Shown here piece by piece: positions 33,677 to 42,776 of a stretch of DNA of 64,000 nucleotides. The translations under genes were made by a program, and so were the position numbers. This stretch comes from JAGTVG01 sp964543195. GTDB taxonomy: Bacteria; Bacteroidota; Bacteroidia; Cytophagales; Cyclobacteriaceae. The stretch's first letter is position 1. Every line of letters starts with the position of its first letter. The stretch covers positions 33,118 through 97,117 of the forward strand of contig CAZIXF010000015.1 of NCBI GenBank assembly GCA_964543195.1, read 5' to 3'. The notes under the pieces are model-generated. The model did not search any database. It worked only from the letters and a program-made list of their open reading frames with translations, and had not been told where the DNA came from.

Positions 33677-35527
33677 TCAACCGGAAAGGCTTTTCAGATA
33701 AGCCTGATCATAATAACCGATCAGATTATTCCAGTCAAAATGAACGGAGGTATTTTCGGCTTTATACCTGAATTCTATCCGCTCCCGGCGTTTCAAGCGG
33801 GCAAAATGAAGCATCTGGTTGGCCAGCTGGTTGGCGGCCTGGTCAAAATTCTGATACCTGTTATTTACGATATACACAGCCTTCCGGTTCATACTTCTCA
33901 GATTATTGACCGTGTAATCGCCAAAACCGGATAAATTACTGGTGATCGCAGGCACTGCCCGGGCAAGGCATTCAAGCGGTGTATATCCCCAGGGTTCATA
34001 TAAACTGGGGAAGATACCCAGATGGCATCCTCTGACGAACTGATCATATTCCATTCTGAAAAGCGGATTGGTGGAAGAAATAAAATCCGGATGGTAAACG
34101 ATCTTAATTTTATCATCCGGATTATTGATAAGATGGGTGCTTCTGAGGAAATTCAATACCGGATCATTAGTGTCGTCTACCAGGTTATGGGTGATGATGG
34201 GAGGCAATGTATTTTTACTAAAGGATTGAAGGGTTCTCCTGTAACGGAGTCTCCAGTAGTCATCCACAAAATCATTCAAAATGGGTAATCTGTGGTCTTG
34301 GGTTTGGGTAGCTGCATAAAACAGGCGTTCACCCACCTGTTCCTTTACATTATTGATCGAATGCCTCAATTCCTCCAGGAGGGCTACAGAATGCAGCACT
34401 TCCGGATTTATGGTATGATACGGTTGTTTCGTAATAAAGAACATAACGATGGTCATATCATCATTGGCTCTTTTCAGTTTCCAGTTCAGTCTCGACAAGG
34501 CTTCAATTGTAAGATCGAATCCCTTGTTTCGGTATTCGAAACGTCCTGAGGTAAAGAAATATAAGGTTTTATCCAGATCGAAGGTATAGCTGGGGAAAAA
34601 ATGGGCCATGGTGAACTGATGGATCTTTTCCTTATATGTCTGGTGCAGGTTCTGAAATTCATGCAGGGCGGTAAACCGCTGTATATTAATGCCGTTAGGC
34701 AGGATCAGGTCAGGTTTCCGGCCAAGCAGTTTTTCGCATTCGCTGCCAGTCACCTGGCTCACGGTAGTAAACACATGGGCGCCATGTGCAGCGGCCCTTT
34801 CTATTTTTACCTGGGCCTCGATATTGAAATGCCGGGCTTCATTTTCCCAGTTAAAAAATGGCAGATGATCATAAAACGCGGGATCATTCATGGCCAGGTA
34901 TCTGCCCAGAAGCGTGGCGTGGGTGGTAAATATCAGTTTTACCGGGTAATTCTCCCTTCTGATCTCCGGTATGGGAGTCCCCGCCATCCATTCATGAAAG
35001 TGACCAATGATCTTTTTGGAGGTGATCCCTTCAACCGATAGCTGCGCAAAAAATACTTTCACAAGATAGCCGAAAGCGGCCACCTGATTATGAAGTTCGT
35101 CGTCGGCCGGCATGGATATATAATGATGATCCCATAATTCATACTTGATAAATTCCAGCCTGTCATACACACTATACGGATTTAGTAATACCGTATTGGG
35201 GCGGCCGCTGACCAGCCATTTACCATAGCGTGCATCAAAGCCCAGATCCTTCATTTTTTTTACGGTCCGGCAAAAAGGATCCGGAGCATCCTTGATCTCT
35301 TCAAATTCAGTGCTGGCAAAGTGATGGATATAGGGGCCGATCACACAATAGTTATTAGCCCATTTATTTACCTGGGTAGGAGATTTGGAGCGTATTACCG
35401 TATAAATACCGCCCACCTGATTACATACCTCCCATGCCACTTCAACAAGCAGCGAATCGGATATTTCTTTTTTTGTAAGTTTTTTGATTTTCGGATCCTG
35501 TTTTCCGGACTGGTTTGATGTAACCAT
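33677..35527 (-). CDS. Glycogen synthase, GT3 (Gys) type
   Basis: 616 residues. It starts the catalytic region with LLVEVAWEVCNQVGGIYTVI, the UDP-sugar side loop typical of eukaryote-like Gys enzymes. GHFHEWMAG and TTHATLLGRY follow, then LPNGINIQRF, and a C-terminal FPSLYEPWGYTPLE with the catalytic Glu region. This GT3 form, not bacterial GT5 GlgA, is common in Bacteroidia and extends alpha-1,4-glucan chains in the cytoplasm. The N-terminal ~25 charged residues are variable. A -7 like box TAACTTTG lies far upstream at 35722-35729. No other glycogen genes are adjacent. Confidence 0.93.
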   Translation of the reverse strand: MVTSNQSGKQDPKIKKLTKKEISDSLLVEVAWEVCNQVGGIYTVIRSKSPTQVNKWANNYCVIGPYIHHFASTEFEEIKDAPDPFCRTVKKMKDLGFDARYGKWLVSGRPNTVLLNPYSVYDRLEFIKYELWDHHYISMPADDELHNQVAAFGYLVKVFFAQLSVEGITSKKIIGHFHEWMAGTPIPEIRRENYPVKLIFTTHATLLGRYLAMNDPAFYDHLPFFNWENEARHFNIEAQVKIERAAAHGAHVFTTVSQVTGSECEKLLGRKPDLILPNGINIQRFTALHEFQNLHQTYKEKIHQFTMAHFFPSYTFDLDKTLYFFTSGRFEYRNKGFDLTIEALSRLNWKLKRANDDMTIVMFFITKQPYHTINPEVLHSVALLEELRHSINNVKEQVGERLFYAATQTQDHRLPILNDFVDDYWRLRYRRTLQSFSKNTLPPIITHNLVDDTNDPVLNFLRSTHLINNPDDKIKIVYHPDFISSTNPLFRMEYDQFVRGCHLGIFPSLYEPWGYTPLECLARAVPAITSNLSGFGDYTVNNLRSMNRKAVYIVNNRYQNFDQAANQLANQMLHFARLKRRERIEFRYKAENTSVHFDWNNLIGYYDQAYLKSLSG

Positions 35528-35920
35528 CTTCTTTTTTTACCGATTATGATTTAAAATACGGTGAATAAATTAGATAAATATTAAATATCTTAAAAAGATT
35601 AACCTATTTTTTTACTGTCTATTCATTTAGAAATTTATTAAATTATTGCATTGTGGATTTTCGGGATCTTAAAAACCAGGTGAACTTATGTGCTTTGACG
35701 ACTGACCGGATATAAATGTCACAAAGTTAACGCAGCCTGGAACCGAACATCACAAGCAGACAACTACCTGATATTCAAGTGTTTTATATAAGTTATATTG
35801 CAGGCCTTAAGGAACCGGTAAATCTATTAAAAAAACCCGGGTATATATAAAATTCAATATTTATGAATTGAAGAGGTGTCGTTAAATCCGACTGGTTAAA
35901 ACATACATCTCACAGCTTCG
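35528..35920. other. Divergent intergenic region, glycogen synthase / AlaDH-like
   Basis: 393 bp, AT-rich near the synthase. It holds a minus-strand -7 like box TAACTTTG (35722-35729), with only a weak CTTG at 23 bp as -33. No RNA gene or open frame was recognised. Confidence 0.4.
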
Positions 35921-37138
35921 ATGAAAAAATTAAAAATCGGATTAGCAAAGGAAGGAAAAAAGCCGGTTGATAACCGGGTGCCCCTGACTCCCTGGCAGGT
36001 GATCGAAGTTCAATATCTTTTTCCTTCGTTATCGATCCTGTGTCAATCCAGCCCGGTCCGATGTTTTCCCGATGAAGCTTATGAGAAGCTGGGGATCCCG
36101 GTAGTGGATAATCTGAATGATTGTGATATCATATTGGGCGTAAAGGAATTCCCGGTTAAGAACCTTATTGAGGAAAAGACTTATTTGTTTTTTTCGCATA
36201 CCATTAAAAAACAGCCTTATAATCGTGACTTATTGAAAGAAATAATCAGGAAAAAGATCACCTTAATAGATTATGAATGTCTGCGGGATATCAACGGGAA
36301 CCGGGTAATAGCCTTTGGGAGATTTGCCGGATTAATTGGAGCCTACAACGGGCTTCTTGGATATGGGAAAAGAAACCGCCTTTTTGAGTTGCCGAGAGCG
36401 TTTAAACTGGGCACAATCCAGAAAATGAAAAGGGAATATAAAAAACTGAAATTACCACCGGTAAGAATAGTCCTCACGGGACATGGAAGCGTGGGCTACG
36501 GTGCAAAAGAGGTACTTGATGAGGCAGGGATAAAAGAAGTGACCATCATGAATTATATAACCTCTTCCTTTGATCATCCGGTTTATGCACAGCTTGATTC
36601 GGGAGATTATTACCGCCGTTTCGATGGGGGTGACTTTGACCGTGATGAGTTTCACAGATCACCCCGGATGTACCGGTCTGATTTCTTAAAATATTGCGAC
36701 AAGACCGATCTGTTTATCAATGGTACTTTCTGGGATATGAGGGCAGAACCCCTGTTCCGCAGGGAGGATATGGAAACCGGTAAATTCATTATCCGGGTCA
36801 TTGCGGATATCGCTTGTGATATCAATGGCCCCATTCCGTCCACTATCCGGACTTCGACTATTAAGTCTCCGTTTTACGATTACGATCCTTCAGACGGATC
36901 AGAGCATCCACCTTTTTCTTCAGATAAACATGTAACCATGATGGCGATCGACAATCTCCCCAATGAACTGGCCTGTGAAGCTTCCAACTCATTTGGCCGG
37001 ATTATGATCGAAAAGATCTTTCCGAATCTTATATATGGTGATGAGGACAGAATGATCGAACGGGCTACCATAACCCGTAAAGGTAAGCTGACATCCCTTT
37101 ATAAGTACCTGCAGGATTATGCAGATGGGAGAGAATAG
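35921..37138 (+). CDS. Alanine dehydrogenase/saccharopine dehydrogenase-like oxidoreductase
   Basis: 405 residues. The N-terminal half (KIGLAKEGKKPVDNRVPLTP, then DCDIILGVKEFP) is an AlaDH/PNT N-terminal domain, and RIVLTGHGSVGYGAKEVLDEAG near 180 is the NAD-binding Rossmann loop. The segments FIIRVIADIACDINGPIPST and HVTMMAIDNLPNELACEAS are typical of lysine-forming saccharopine dehydrogenase-like members in bacteria. It probably catalyses an NAD(P)-dependent amino-acid dehydrogenation, but the substrate cannot be determined. It stands alone between a divergent gene and a convergent rho. Confidence 0.85.
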   Translation: MKKLKIGLAKEGKKPVDNRVPLTPWQVIEVQYLFPSLSILCQSSPVRCFPDEAYEKLGIPVVDNLNDCDIILGVKEFPVKNLIEEKTYLFFSHTIKKQPYNRDLLKEIIRKKITLIDYECLRDINGNRVIAFGRFAGLIGAYNGLLGYGKRNRLFELPRAFKLGTIQKMKREYKKLKLPPVRIVLTGHGSVGYGAKEVLDEAGIKEVTIMNYITSSFDHPVYAQLDSGDYYRRFDGGDFDRDEFHRSPRMYRSDFLKYCDKTDLFINGTFWDMRAEPLFRREDMETGKFIIRVIADIACDINGPIPSTIRTSTIKSPFYDYDPSDGSEHPPFSSDKHVTMMAIDNLPNELACEASNSFGRIMIEKIFPNLIYGDEDRMIERATITRKGKLTSLYKYLQDYADGRE

Positions 37139-37156
37139 AAAAGGACCTGGTCTGCA

Positions 37157-37470
37157 CCGTCACTCCGAGCCTGACGGCAGGAAGGTGTGGGAGTCCCCTT
37201 TTTTGAAACGTTACTCCGAGGCGAAGCCGTGGGAGTCCCCTTTTTGAAACGTCACTCCGAGGCGAAGTCGTGGGAGTCCCCCGGTTATGGATTCCGTTCC
37301 CTCACCAGGAGATTCCCGCGACCCGTTTACCCCGGGTCTCGGAATGACGGTACTGATTGGGAAACGTCACTCCGAGGCGAAGCCGTGGGAGTCCCCCGGT
37401 TATGGATTCCGTTCCCTCACCAGGAGATTCCCGCGACCCGTTTACCCCGGGTCTCGGAATGACGGTACTG
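37157..37470. repeat. Palindromic intergenic repeat, array 4
   Basis: The longest array: three A modules, then B, A, B. The first A has a changed tip (GAGCCTGACGGCAGGAAGG) inside the same outer stem, one A carries GTTACTCC, and another has GAAGTCGTG. Both B copies have the loop GACCCG-TTTACCC-CGGGTC. It occupies the space between the convergent AlaDH-like and rho genes. Open frames across it reproduce the repeat and are not genes. Confidence 0.88.
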
Positions 37471-37538
37471 AAGTGAACACTCCCGTGATGCCCAAAGATG
37501 GCTTTAAACAGAAAGGGATATTCTTTGTGTTACCCCCT

Positions 37539-39134
37539 TTATCCATTCATTGATACCAGGAATTCTTCGTTGTTCCGGGTACCCTTCATTTTTTCAATAA
37601 GGAATTCAATGGCTTCGTTTGAATTCATGTCGGCCATAAATTTTCTGAGGATCCATACACGCTGCAGGGTCTCCTTATCGAGCAGGAGTTCTTCCCGGCG
37701 GGTTCCGGAGGCCGGCACATCGATTGCAGGGAATATACGCTTGTTAGACAGCTTCCTGTCAAGTTGCAGTTCCATATTTCCCGTACCTTTAAATTCCTCG
37801 AAGATCACTTCATCCATTTTAGATCCGGTTTCGATAAGCGCAGTGGCAATGATCGTGAGCGATCCACCATTTTCCACATTCCTTGCAGCTCCGAAAAACC
37901 GCTTGGGCTTATGAAGCGCATTGGCATCCACACCACCGGACAGTATCTTACCTGAGGAAGGAACCACCGTATTATGCGCACGGGCCAGTCTTGTAATGGA
38001 ATCGAGAAGGATCACCACATCGTGTCCGCATTCCACCATTCTTTTCGCTTTTTCAAGCACAATAGCGGCCACTTTCACATGCCTTTCGGCCTGCTCGTCA
38101 AAAGTGGAGGAAATCACTTCGCCCTTTACTGATCTGGCCATATCGGTCACTTCTTCCGGACGTTCATCGATCAGAAGGATCATCAAATAGATCTCAGGAT
38201 GATTTTCGGCAATGGCATTGGCGATATGCTGCAAAAGAACTGTTTTACCTGTTTTAGGCTGTGCCACGATCATACCCCGCTGACCCTTGCCAATGGGGGC
38301 AAACAGATCATGGATCCGCATTGAAAAATTACCCGGTTCTTTCGGAGAGGCCAGGTTTATTTTTTCATGAGGGAATAATGGGGTCAGGTATTCAAAAGGA
38401 ACCCTGTCACGGATGGCCTCCGTAGTTTTCCCATTTACACTTTCAACCCGCAGAAGTGCAAAATATTTTTCACCTTCTTTGGGAGGCCTGATCTGCCCTT
38501 TGACAATATCACCTGTTTTCAGGCTGAAAAGCTTGATCTGTGATGGGGAAACATAAATATCATCAGGACTCGCCAGGTAATTATAATCCGAGGACCTGAG
38601 AAATCCATATCCATCCTGCATGATCTCCAGTACACCTGCATTTTCAATCACGCCATCAAATTCCTTGATGCTGGTCTTTTTCTGGGAAGGCTGGGCTTCC
38701 TTTTTACTTTCGGCCTGATCGGATTCTCTCTTTTCCGGTCTGGGTTTTCTCCTCTTTTTATCTGAATCAAAAGAAGAGATGCTCTCATCCAACTCAAGAT
38801 CAAATGATTCCAATAACTCGTCAGCGGTTGGTTCTTCCTTTTCTTCCTTTTCTTCCTTTTCTTTCTTTTCTTCCTTTTCTTTCTTTGCGGTTACGTTTTC
38901 CCGCTTGGCAATTTTACCCGAGAGGTCCTCCGGTTTTTCAGATTTTTCCGTCTCTTTCTTTGGGGTCTTTTTACTGCTGGATTTGTTGTTTTCAGGATTG
39001 GCAGCCTGGTGATCAAGAATTTTATAAATTAATTCCTTCTTAGGTAATTTTTTATAATTCTTAACCCCAATATCTTCTGCAATATCTTTCAGTTCTGAAA
39101 GAAGTCTTACATTTAAATCTTCTTTATTGTACAT
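37539..39134 (-). CDS. rho: Transcription termination factor Rho
   Basis: 531 residues, longer than E. coli Rho by about 110 because of a charged insert (roughly residues 45-150) rich in Lys and Glu, usual in Bacteroidota. Order: N-terminal SAP-like helix (LLSELKDIAEDIGVKNYKKL), the insert, an RNA-binding cold-shock-like domain (GVLEIMQDGYGFLRSSDYNYL), and the ATPase core with Walker A VAQPKTGKTVLL, ILLIDERPEEVTDM, VILLDSITRLARAHN and SGKILSGGVDANAL. It terminates transcripts by translocating on RNA as a hexamer. A 269-bp leader separates it from divergent serS, and a minus-strand -7 like TAGTTTTG lies at 39346-39353. The long leader would permit autoregulation, but this is inference. Confidence 0.97.
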   Translation of the reverse strand: MYNKEDLNVRLLSELKDIAEDIGVKNYKKLPKKELIYKILDHQAANPENNKSSSKKTPKKETEKSEKPEDLSGKIAKRENVTAKKEKEEKKEKEEKEEKEEPTADELLESFDLELDESISSFDSDKKRRKPRPEKRESDQAESKKEAQPSQKKTSIKEFDGVIENAGVLEIMQDGYGFLRSSDYNYLASPDDIYVSPSQIKLFSLKTGDIVKGQIRPPKEGEKYFALLRVESVNGKTTEAIRDRVPFEYLTPLFPHEKINLASPKEPGNFSMRIHDLFAPIGKGQRGMIVAQPKTGKTVLLQHIANAIAENHPEIYLMILLIDERPEEVTDMARSVKGEVISSTFDEQAERHVKVAAIVLEKAKRMVECGHDVVILLDSITRLARAHNTVVPSSGKILSGGVDANALHKPKRFFGAARNVENGGSLTIIATALIETGSKMDEVIFEEFKGTGNMELQLDRKLSNKRIFPAIDVPASGTRREELLLDKETLQRVWILRKFMADMNSNEAIEFLIEKMKGTRNNEEFLVSMNG

Positions 39135-39379
39135 AGATTACTTTGAGTATTAAAAGTTAACAAAGGGTTTTGTTGTGATTAAAGTTTGGTCAGTTATGAA
39201 AAAGAATAATTGATTTTTCGGTCTTAGAAATGAACTCCGCGCCGTTCAACGATGAGTCGATGATGCAATATTAAACCAGCGAATATAATTTGTCAAGGAT
39301 TATATGCGAAATTAATTAAAAATTATGGGAATAGGGGTATTCCTGCAAAACTATTTTTTTTACCCTTGAAAAGAATATA

Positions 39380-39387
39380 TACTTTTG
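39380..39387 (+). promoter_or_regulatory. Probable -7 promoter element for serS
   Basis: TACTTTTG fits TAnnTTTG and lies 16 bp before the serS ATG. No matching TTTG was found 19-21 bp upstream. Confidence 0.45.
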
Positions 39388-39403
39388 CTATAAATTTCTG
39401 ACT

Positions 39404-40687
39404 ATGCTCACATTGGCACAAATAAAGGAAAACCCGGAGAAGGTCATTGAAGGACTTGAAAAACGGAATTTTGACAAGTCTTCGGAGATCATTCAGAAGA
39501 TCATATTTCTGGATGAAAAAAGAAGGAACACACAGACCGAGCTGGATTCGAAATTATCCGAACTCAATACGATATCAAGAGGAATCGGCCTGTTAATGAA
39601 AGAAGGGAAAACCGGTGAGGCCGAGAAAGCGAAAAATGAGACCCGAGAGCTTAAGGAAGACACCAAACAATTAAGTCATACCCTGGCCGAGATCGAACAT
39701 CAACTGAATGACGAGCTTTATAATGTGCCCAATATCCCCCATGAATCGGTACCGGAAGGAAATAACAGCACGGATAACACGGTGGTATTTGAGTATGGAA
39801 AAATGCCTGTTCTTCCTGAAACGGCATTGCCCCACTGGGAGCTGATAGAAAAGTTTGATATCATTGATTTTAATCTTGGAAACAAGATAACAGGTGCAGG
39901 ATTCCCTGTTTATAAAAAGGAGGGTGCTCGTCTTCAGAGGGCATTGATCAATTTTTTTCTTGATGAGGCCGAAAAGGAAGGCTACACTGAAATACAGCCC
40001 CCTGTAGTGATCAATTCAAGTTCCGGACGGGCCACGGGGCAGTTACCGGACAAGGAGGGCCAGATGTACCAGCTCAAGGATGAGGATTTCTATCTTATAC
40101 CCACTGCAGAAGTGCCCATAACCAACATGTACAGGGATGCCATTCTTGAACGTGAGGCCCTGCCTGTGAAAAACGCCGGCTATACGACCTGTTTTCGAAG
40201 GGAGGCAGGCTCCTGGGGTGCCCATGTCCGTGGATTGAACAGGCTGCATCAGTTCGATAAGGTAGAGATCGTTCATCTGAGTTTACCATCCGACTCCTAT
40301 AATGCGCTTGAGGAAATGTGCGAATATGTGAAGAAACTTCTTATCAAACTGGAAGTACCCTTCCGGATGATACAGCTATGCGGTGGAGATCTTGGATTTA
40401 CTTCGGCCATGACTTACGATATGGAAGTGTTTTCCGGTGCCCAGAAAAAATGGCTGGAAGTGAGCAGTATCAGTAATTTTGAAACTTACCAGTCGAACCG
40501 TTTGAAATTACGGTATAAAGATGAAAATAATAAGAATATTTTACTGCATACATTGAACGGAAGTGCACTTGCCCTTCCCAGACTGGTGGCAGCCATTCTT
40601 GAAAATAACCAGAATGAGGATTCGATCAGAATTCCTGAAGTGTTGATTTCCTATACGGGTTTTAATGAAATACGATTAAAAAAATGA
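39404..40687 (+). CDS. serS: Serine-tRNA ligase
   Basis: 427 residues. The N-terminal long coiled-coil arm (residues ~30-105, LSELNTISRGIGLLMKEG) binds the tRNA. The class II core shows motif 2 TTCFRREAGSWG, YQLKDEDFYLIPTAEVP, and motif 3 NGSALALPRLVAAILEN. It charges tRNA-Ser in the cytoplasm. Length is standard. Its last bases overlap the GNAT start as ATGA, implying translational coupling. Confidence 0.97.
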   Translation: MLTLAQIKENPEKVIEGLEKRNFDKSSEIIQKIIFLDEKRRNTQTELDSKLSELNTISRGIGLLMKEGKTGEAEKAKNETRELKEDTKQLSHTLAEIEHQLNDELYNVPNIPHESVPEGNNSTDNTVVFEYGKMPVLPETALPHWELIEKFDIIDFNLGNKITGAGFPVYKKEGARLQRALINFFLDEAEKEGYTEIQPPVVINSSSGRATGQLPDKEGQMYQLKDEDFYLIPTAEVPITNMYRDAILEREALPVKNAGYTTCFRREAGSWGAHVRGLNRLHQFDKVEIVHLSLPSDSYNALEEMCEYVKKLLIKLEVPFRMIQLCGGDLGFTSAMTYDMEVFSGAQKKWLEVSSISNFETYQSNRLKLRYKDENNKNILLHTLNGSALALPRLVAAILENNQNEDSIRIPEVLISYTGFNEIRLKK

Positions 40688-41130
40688 AAATACGAAAAGG
40701 AGGCAAGGATGATCTTCCGGTTATTTTTAAACTGATCCGGGAACTGGCCGAATATGAACGGGCAACCCATGAAGTAATCACATCAGTTGAAAGCATGGAA
40801 GAAGACGGCTTCGGGGAAAACCCGGTATTCGGGTTTCATGTGGCCGAAAACAATACGGGGATCGTGGGCCTTGCCCTGTATTATTACCGCTACTCCACTT
40901 GGAAGGGGAAACTGTTATTCCTGGAAGATCTTGTGGTTACCGAACCTTACAGGAATAAGGGTATTGGCCGACTTTTGATGGATGCCGTATTCCGGGAAGC
41001 CAGGGATCAGAAATGCCGGGGAATTCAATGGCAGGTACTGGAATGGAATGAACCCGCCATCAGTTTTTACAGGAAATATGATCCGGAATTTGATCCCGAG
41101 TGGATCAACTGCAAGATAATCTTCAGGTAA
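40684..41130 (+). CDS. GNAT family N-acetyltransferase
   Basis: 148 residues forming one acetyltransferase domain: opening KIRKGGKDDLPVIFKLI, central LFLEDLVVTEPYRNKGIGRL with the acetyl-CoA loop (YRNKGIG), and WQVLEWNEPAISFYRKY. This resembles the diamine/thialysine acetyltransferase-like subgroup in length and in the NEPAISFY motif, but the substrate is not certain. Its start overlaps the serS stop by 4 bp and its end overlaps the convergent DUF4286 gene by 8 bp. Confidence 0.9.
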   Translation: MKIRKGGKDDLPVIFKLIRELAEYERATHEVITSVESMEEDGFGENPVFGFHVAENNTGIVGLALYYYRYSTWKGKLLFLEDLVVTEPYRNKGIGRLLMDAVFREARDQKCRGIQWQVLEWNEPAISFYRKYDPEFDPEWINCKIIFR

Positions 41131-41443
41131 GTCCTGCCCGGAGATCTATTTCCTGCAGTAAGGTGCGGAAAGCTACATGTTTATGCCTGTACCTGTGGTT
41201 GAGCTCTTCCGCCAGCAGGGGCGCTTCTTTCTCAAGATAATCCTGGACTTTACCGATCCGATCCGAAAAAAGCTGAACCGAATAGGTTATCTCTTCTGAT
41301 CCAGCTTTTATTAACTTATACATCTTGATATCAAGAAAATAACCTGTAGCCATGATCTTCTGGAGATATATTCTCTTCATCCACTCAAGCCATTCCTGTT
41401 CGACATTATGGTCGATACTATAGGTGATATTATATAAAAACAT
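41123..41443 (-). CDS. DUF4286 family protein
   Basis: 106 residues: MFLYNITYSIDHNVEQEWLE at the start, then YSVQLFSDRIGKVQDYL and a basic stretch NHRYRHKHVAF. This is the compact ferredoxin-like DUF4286 family found almost only in Bacteroidota, with no assigned role. It has no signal or membrane segment. Its 3' end overlaps the GNAT gene by 8 bp. Confidence 0.88.
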   Translation of the reverse strand: MFLYNITYSIDHNVEQEWLEWMKRIYLQKIMATGYFLDIKMYKLIKAGSEEITYSVQLFSDRIGKVQDYLEKEAPLLAEELNHRYRHKHVAFRTLLQEIDLRAGLT

Positions 41444-41606
41444 GTTATTTTCAGGTAAAAAGTATAATTTGTATATTATAAAAATTTTTTGAGATATTTT
41501 TTAATCTTCCGATCAAATACCTGGGTATTGATTAAAATTACTAAACAAAAACACCCTGATCGAGTTTCTTACAATGAATTGTCAATAACTGGATCAATAA
41601 ATCTAC

Positions 41607-42500
41607 ATGAAATTGTCAACTTATTCGATTAAAGACCTCGAACATCTATCAGGCATCAAAGCACATACCCTCCGGATATGGGAGCAAAGATATGACTTTA
41701 TTAAACCAAAAAGAACGGATACAAATATCCGGTACTATGATGATGAGGACCTTAAATTAATTCTGAATGTATCCCTTCTTAAAGATCACGGTCATAAAAT
41801 ATCCAGGATCTCAAGGATGCCTTATAACCAGATGCAGAAGGAAGTGCTCAAACTGACCGAGCAACGGTTGAGTTATCCCGAACAGATCCATGCCTTAACC
41901 CTGGCCATGATCGATCATGATGAAGAACGATTCGAAAAGATCATGTCTACCATCATACTTCAGCTGGGTTTTGAAGATACCATGGTCAAGGTCCTTATGC
42001 CTTTTCTGAATAAGATCGGAGTATTATGGCAGACCGGAACCATATCTCCCTCACAGGAACATTTCATTTCCAACCTGATCCGGCAGAAAATTATTGTAGC
42101 GCTTGACGGAATTTATGTTCAGTCCGGTGAGTATAAAAAAAAGTTCCTTCTCTTTCTCCCTGAGGAAGAGCTCCATGAACTTTCCTTATTGTTCTCTGCC
42201 TACCTGATCAAGGCACGTAGAAATAAAGTGATCTATATAGGGCAAAGTACACCCTTCGACGATTTGAAGGCAGTCCATAGGTCAGTGAAACCTGATTATC
42301 TTCTCACCGTGCTTACCACTCGCCCCTCTATTGATCAAGTACAGGATTATGTCAACAACATAAGCATGACATTTCCCGATAATACCATACTGGTTACCGG
42401 CAAACATGTAATCAGCCAGGACATTGAGGCTCCGGAAAATGTAATTATCCTGAATAAACTGGAAGACCTGGTAGATTTTCTCAACTCGATATCTGAATAA
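41607..42500 (+). CDS. MerR-type regulator with cobalamin-binding domain, CarH/LitR-like
   Basis: 297 residues. Residues 5-70 are a MerR helix-turn-helix (YSIKDLEHLSGIKAHTLRIW, RYYDDEDL). Residues ~90-165 are a four-helix bundle, and 178-297 a B12-binding Rossmann domain. The CarH signature is complete: Trp141 followed by nine residues and Glu151-His152 (WQTGTISPSQEH), plus His190 in EELHELS, at the place of the lower cobalt ligand in GExHEIG. In known CarH proteins adenosylcobalamin makes a DNA-binding tetramer in the dark and light breaks it. The gene lies directly upstream of sigma and carotenoid genes, on the same strand, so light control of that cluster is likely. Its own promoter is not clear. 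Confidence 0.9.
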   Translation: MKLSTYSIKDLEHLSGIKAHTLRIWEQRYDFIKPKRTDTNIRYYDDEDLKLILNVSLLKDHGHKISRISRMPYNQMQKEVLKLTEQRLSYPEQIHALTLAMIDHDEERFEKIMSTIILQLGFEDTMVKVLMPFLNKIGVLWQTGTISPSQEHFISNLIRQKIIVALDGIYVQSGEYKKKFLLFLPEEELHELSLLFSAYLIKARRNKVIYIGQSTPFDDLKAVHRSVKPDYLLTVLTTRPSIDQVQDYVNNISMTFPDNTILVTGKHVISQDIEAPENVIILNKLEDLVDFLNSISE

Positions 42501-42677
42501 GCCACATCCCCGATTTTACAGAGAAAAATTTTTTGTTCAACTATTTTTAATTAGTGTTTAATTTTTTTTTAAACAAAAGTTGGATCCTCCATTTGTTTGC
42601 ATTCTGTTCAATAATTTACTGTTTTTCAATCATTTATGACATGTTTACCGCCCGGAACAAAGTAATTAACAATTTTT

Positions 42678-42754
42678 TTGTTTAATTATTTTTGATATAT
42701 TTTAAACATTTTTAAATATATTTGTTTAATATTGTGTGATTATTATTAAACAAT
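42678..42754 (+). promoter_or_regulatory. Promoter with four half-sites phased at 22 bp, upstream of the ECF sigma gene
   Basis: GTTTAA at 42680-42685 and 42724-42729, and TTAAAC at 42702-42707 and 42746-42751, start exactly 22 bp apart in alternating orientation. They form two GTTTAA-N16-TTAAAC palindromes 44 bp apart. The -7 element TATATTTG (42717-42724) ends inside the third half-site, and a TTTG lies 22 bp upstream at 42691-42694. A looser GTTTAA/TTAAAC pair occurs at 42556-42574. This layout fits repression of the carotenoid operon by the adjacent CarH-like protein, which is inference. Confidence 0.65.
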
Positions 42755-42776
42755 AGACTAACTAACATAATTGATC

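Noticed and set aside
33378..33680. 100-codon minus-strand frame over the 30-bp repeats, TTG start overlapping the glycogen synthase stop
   Set aside because: The 10-residue periodicity comes directly from the DNA repeat, the frame also covers the palindromic sites, and there is no recognisable domain. It is kept only as an alternative in the repeat finding.
37187..37553. Plus-strand frames of 88-91 codons between the AlaDH-like gene and rho
   Set aside because: They are read-through of repeat array 4 and show the repeat period, with no independent coding signal.
38779..39043. Ser/Phe-rich plus-strand frames
   Set aside because: They are antisense to the charged insert of rho.
42660..42760. 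CRISPR-like or transposon-end interpretation of the phased GTTTAA sites
   Set aside because: There are only two 28-bp units without conserved spacers or nearby cas or transposase genes; the promoter overlap favours an operator.
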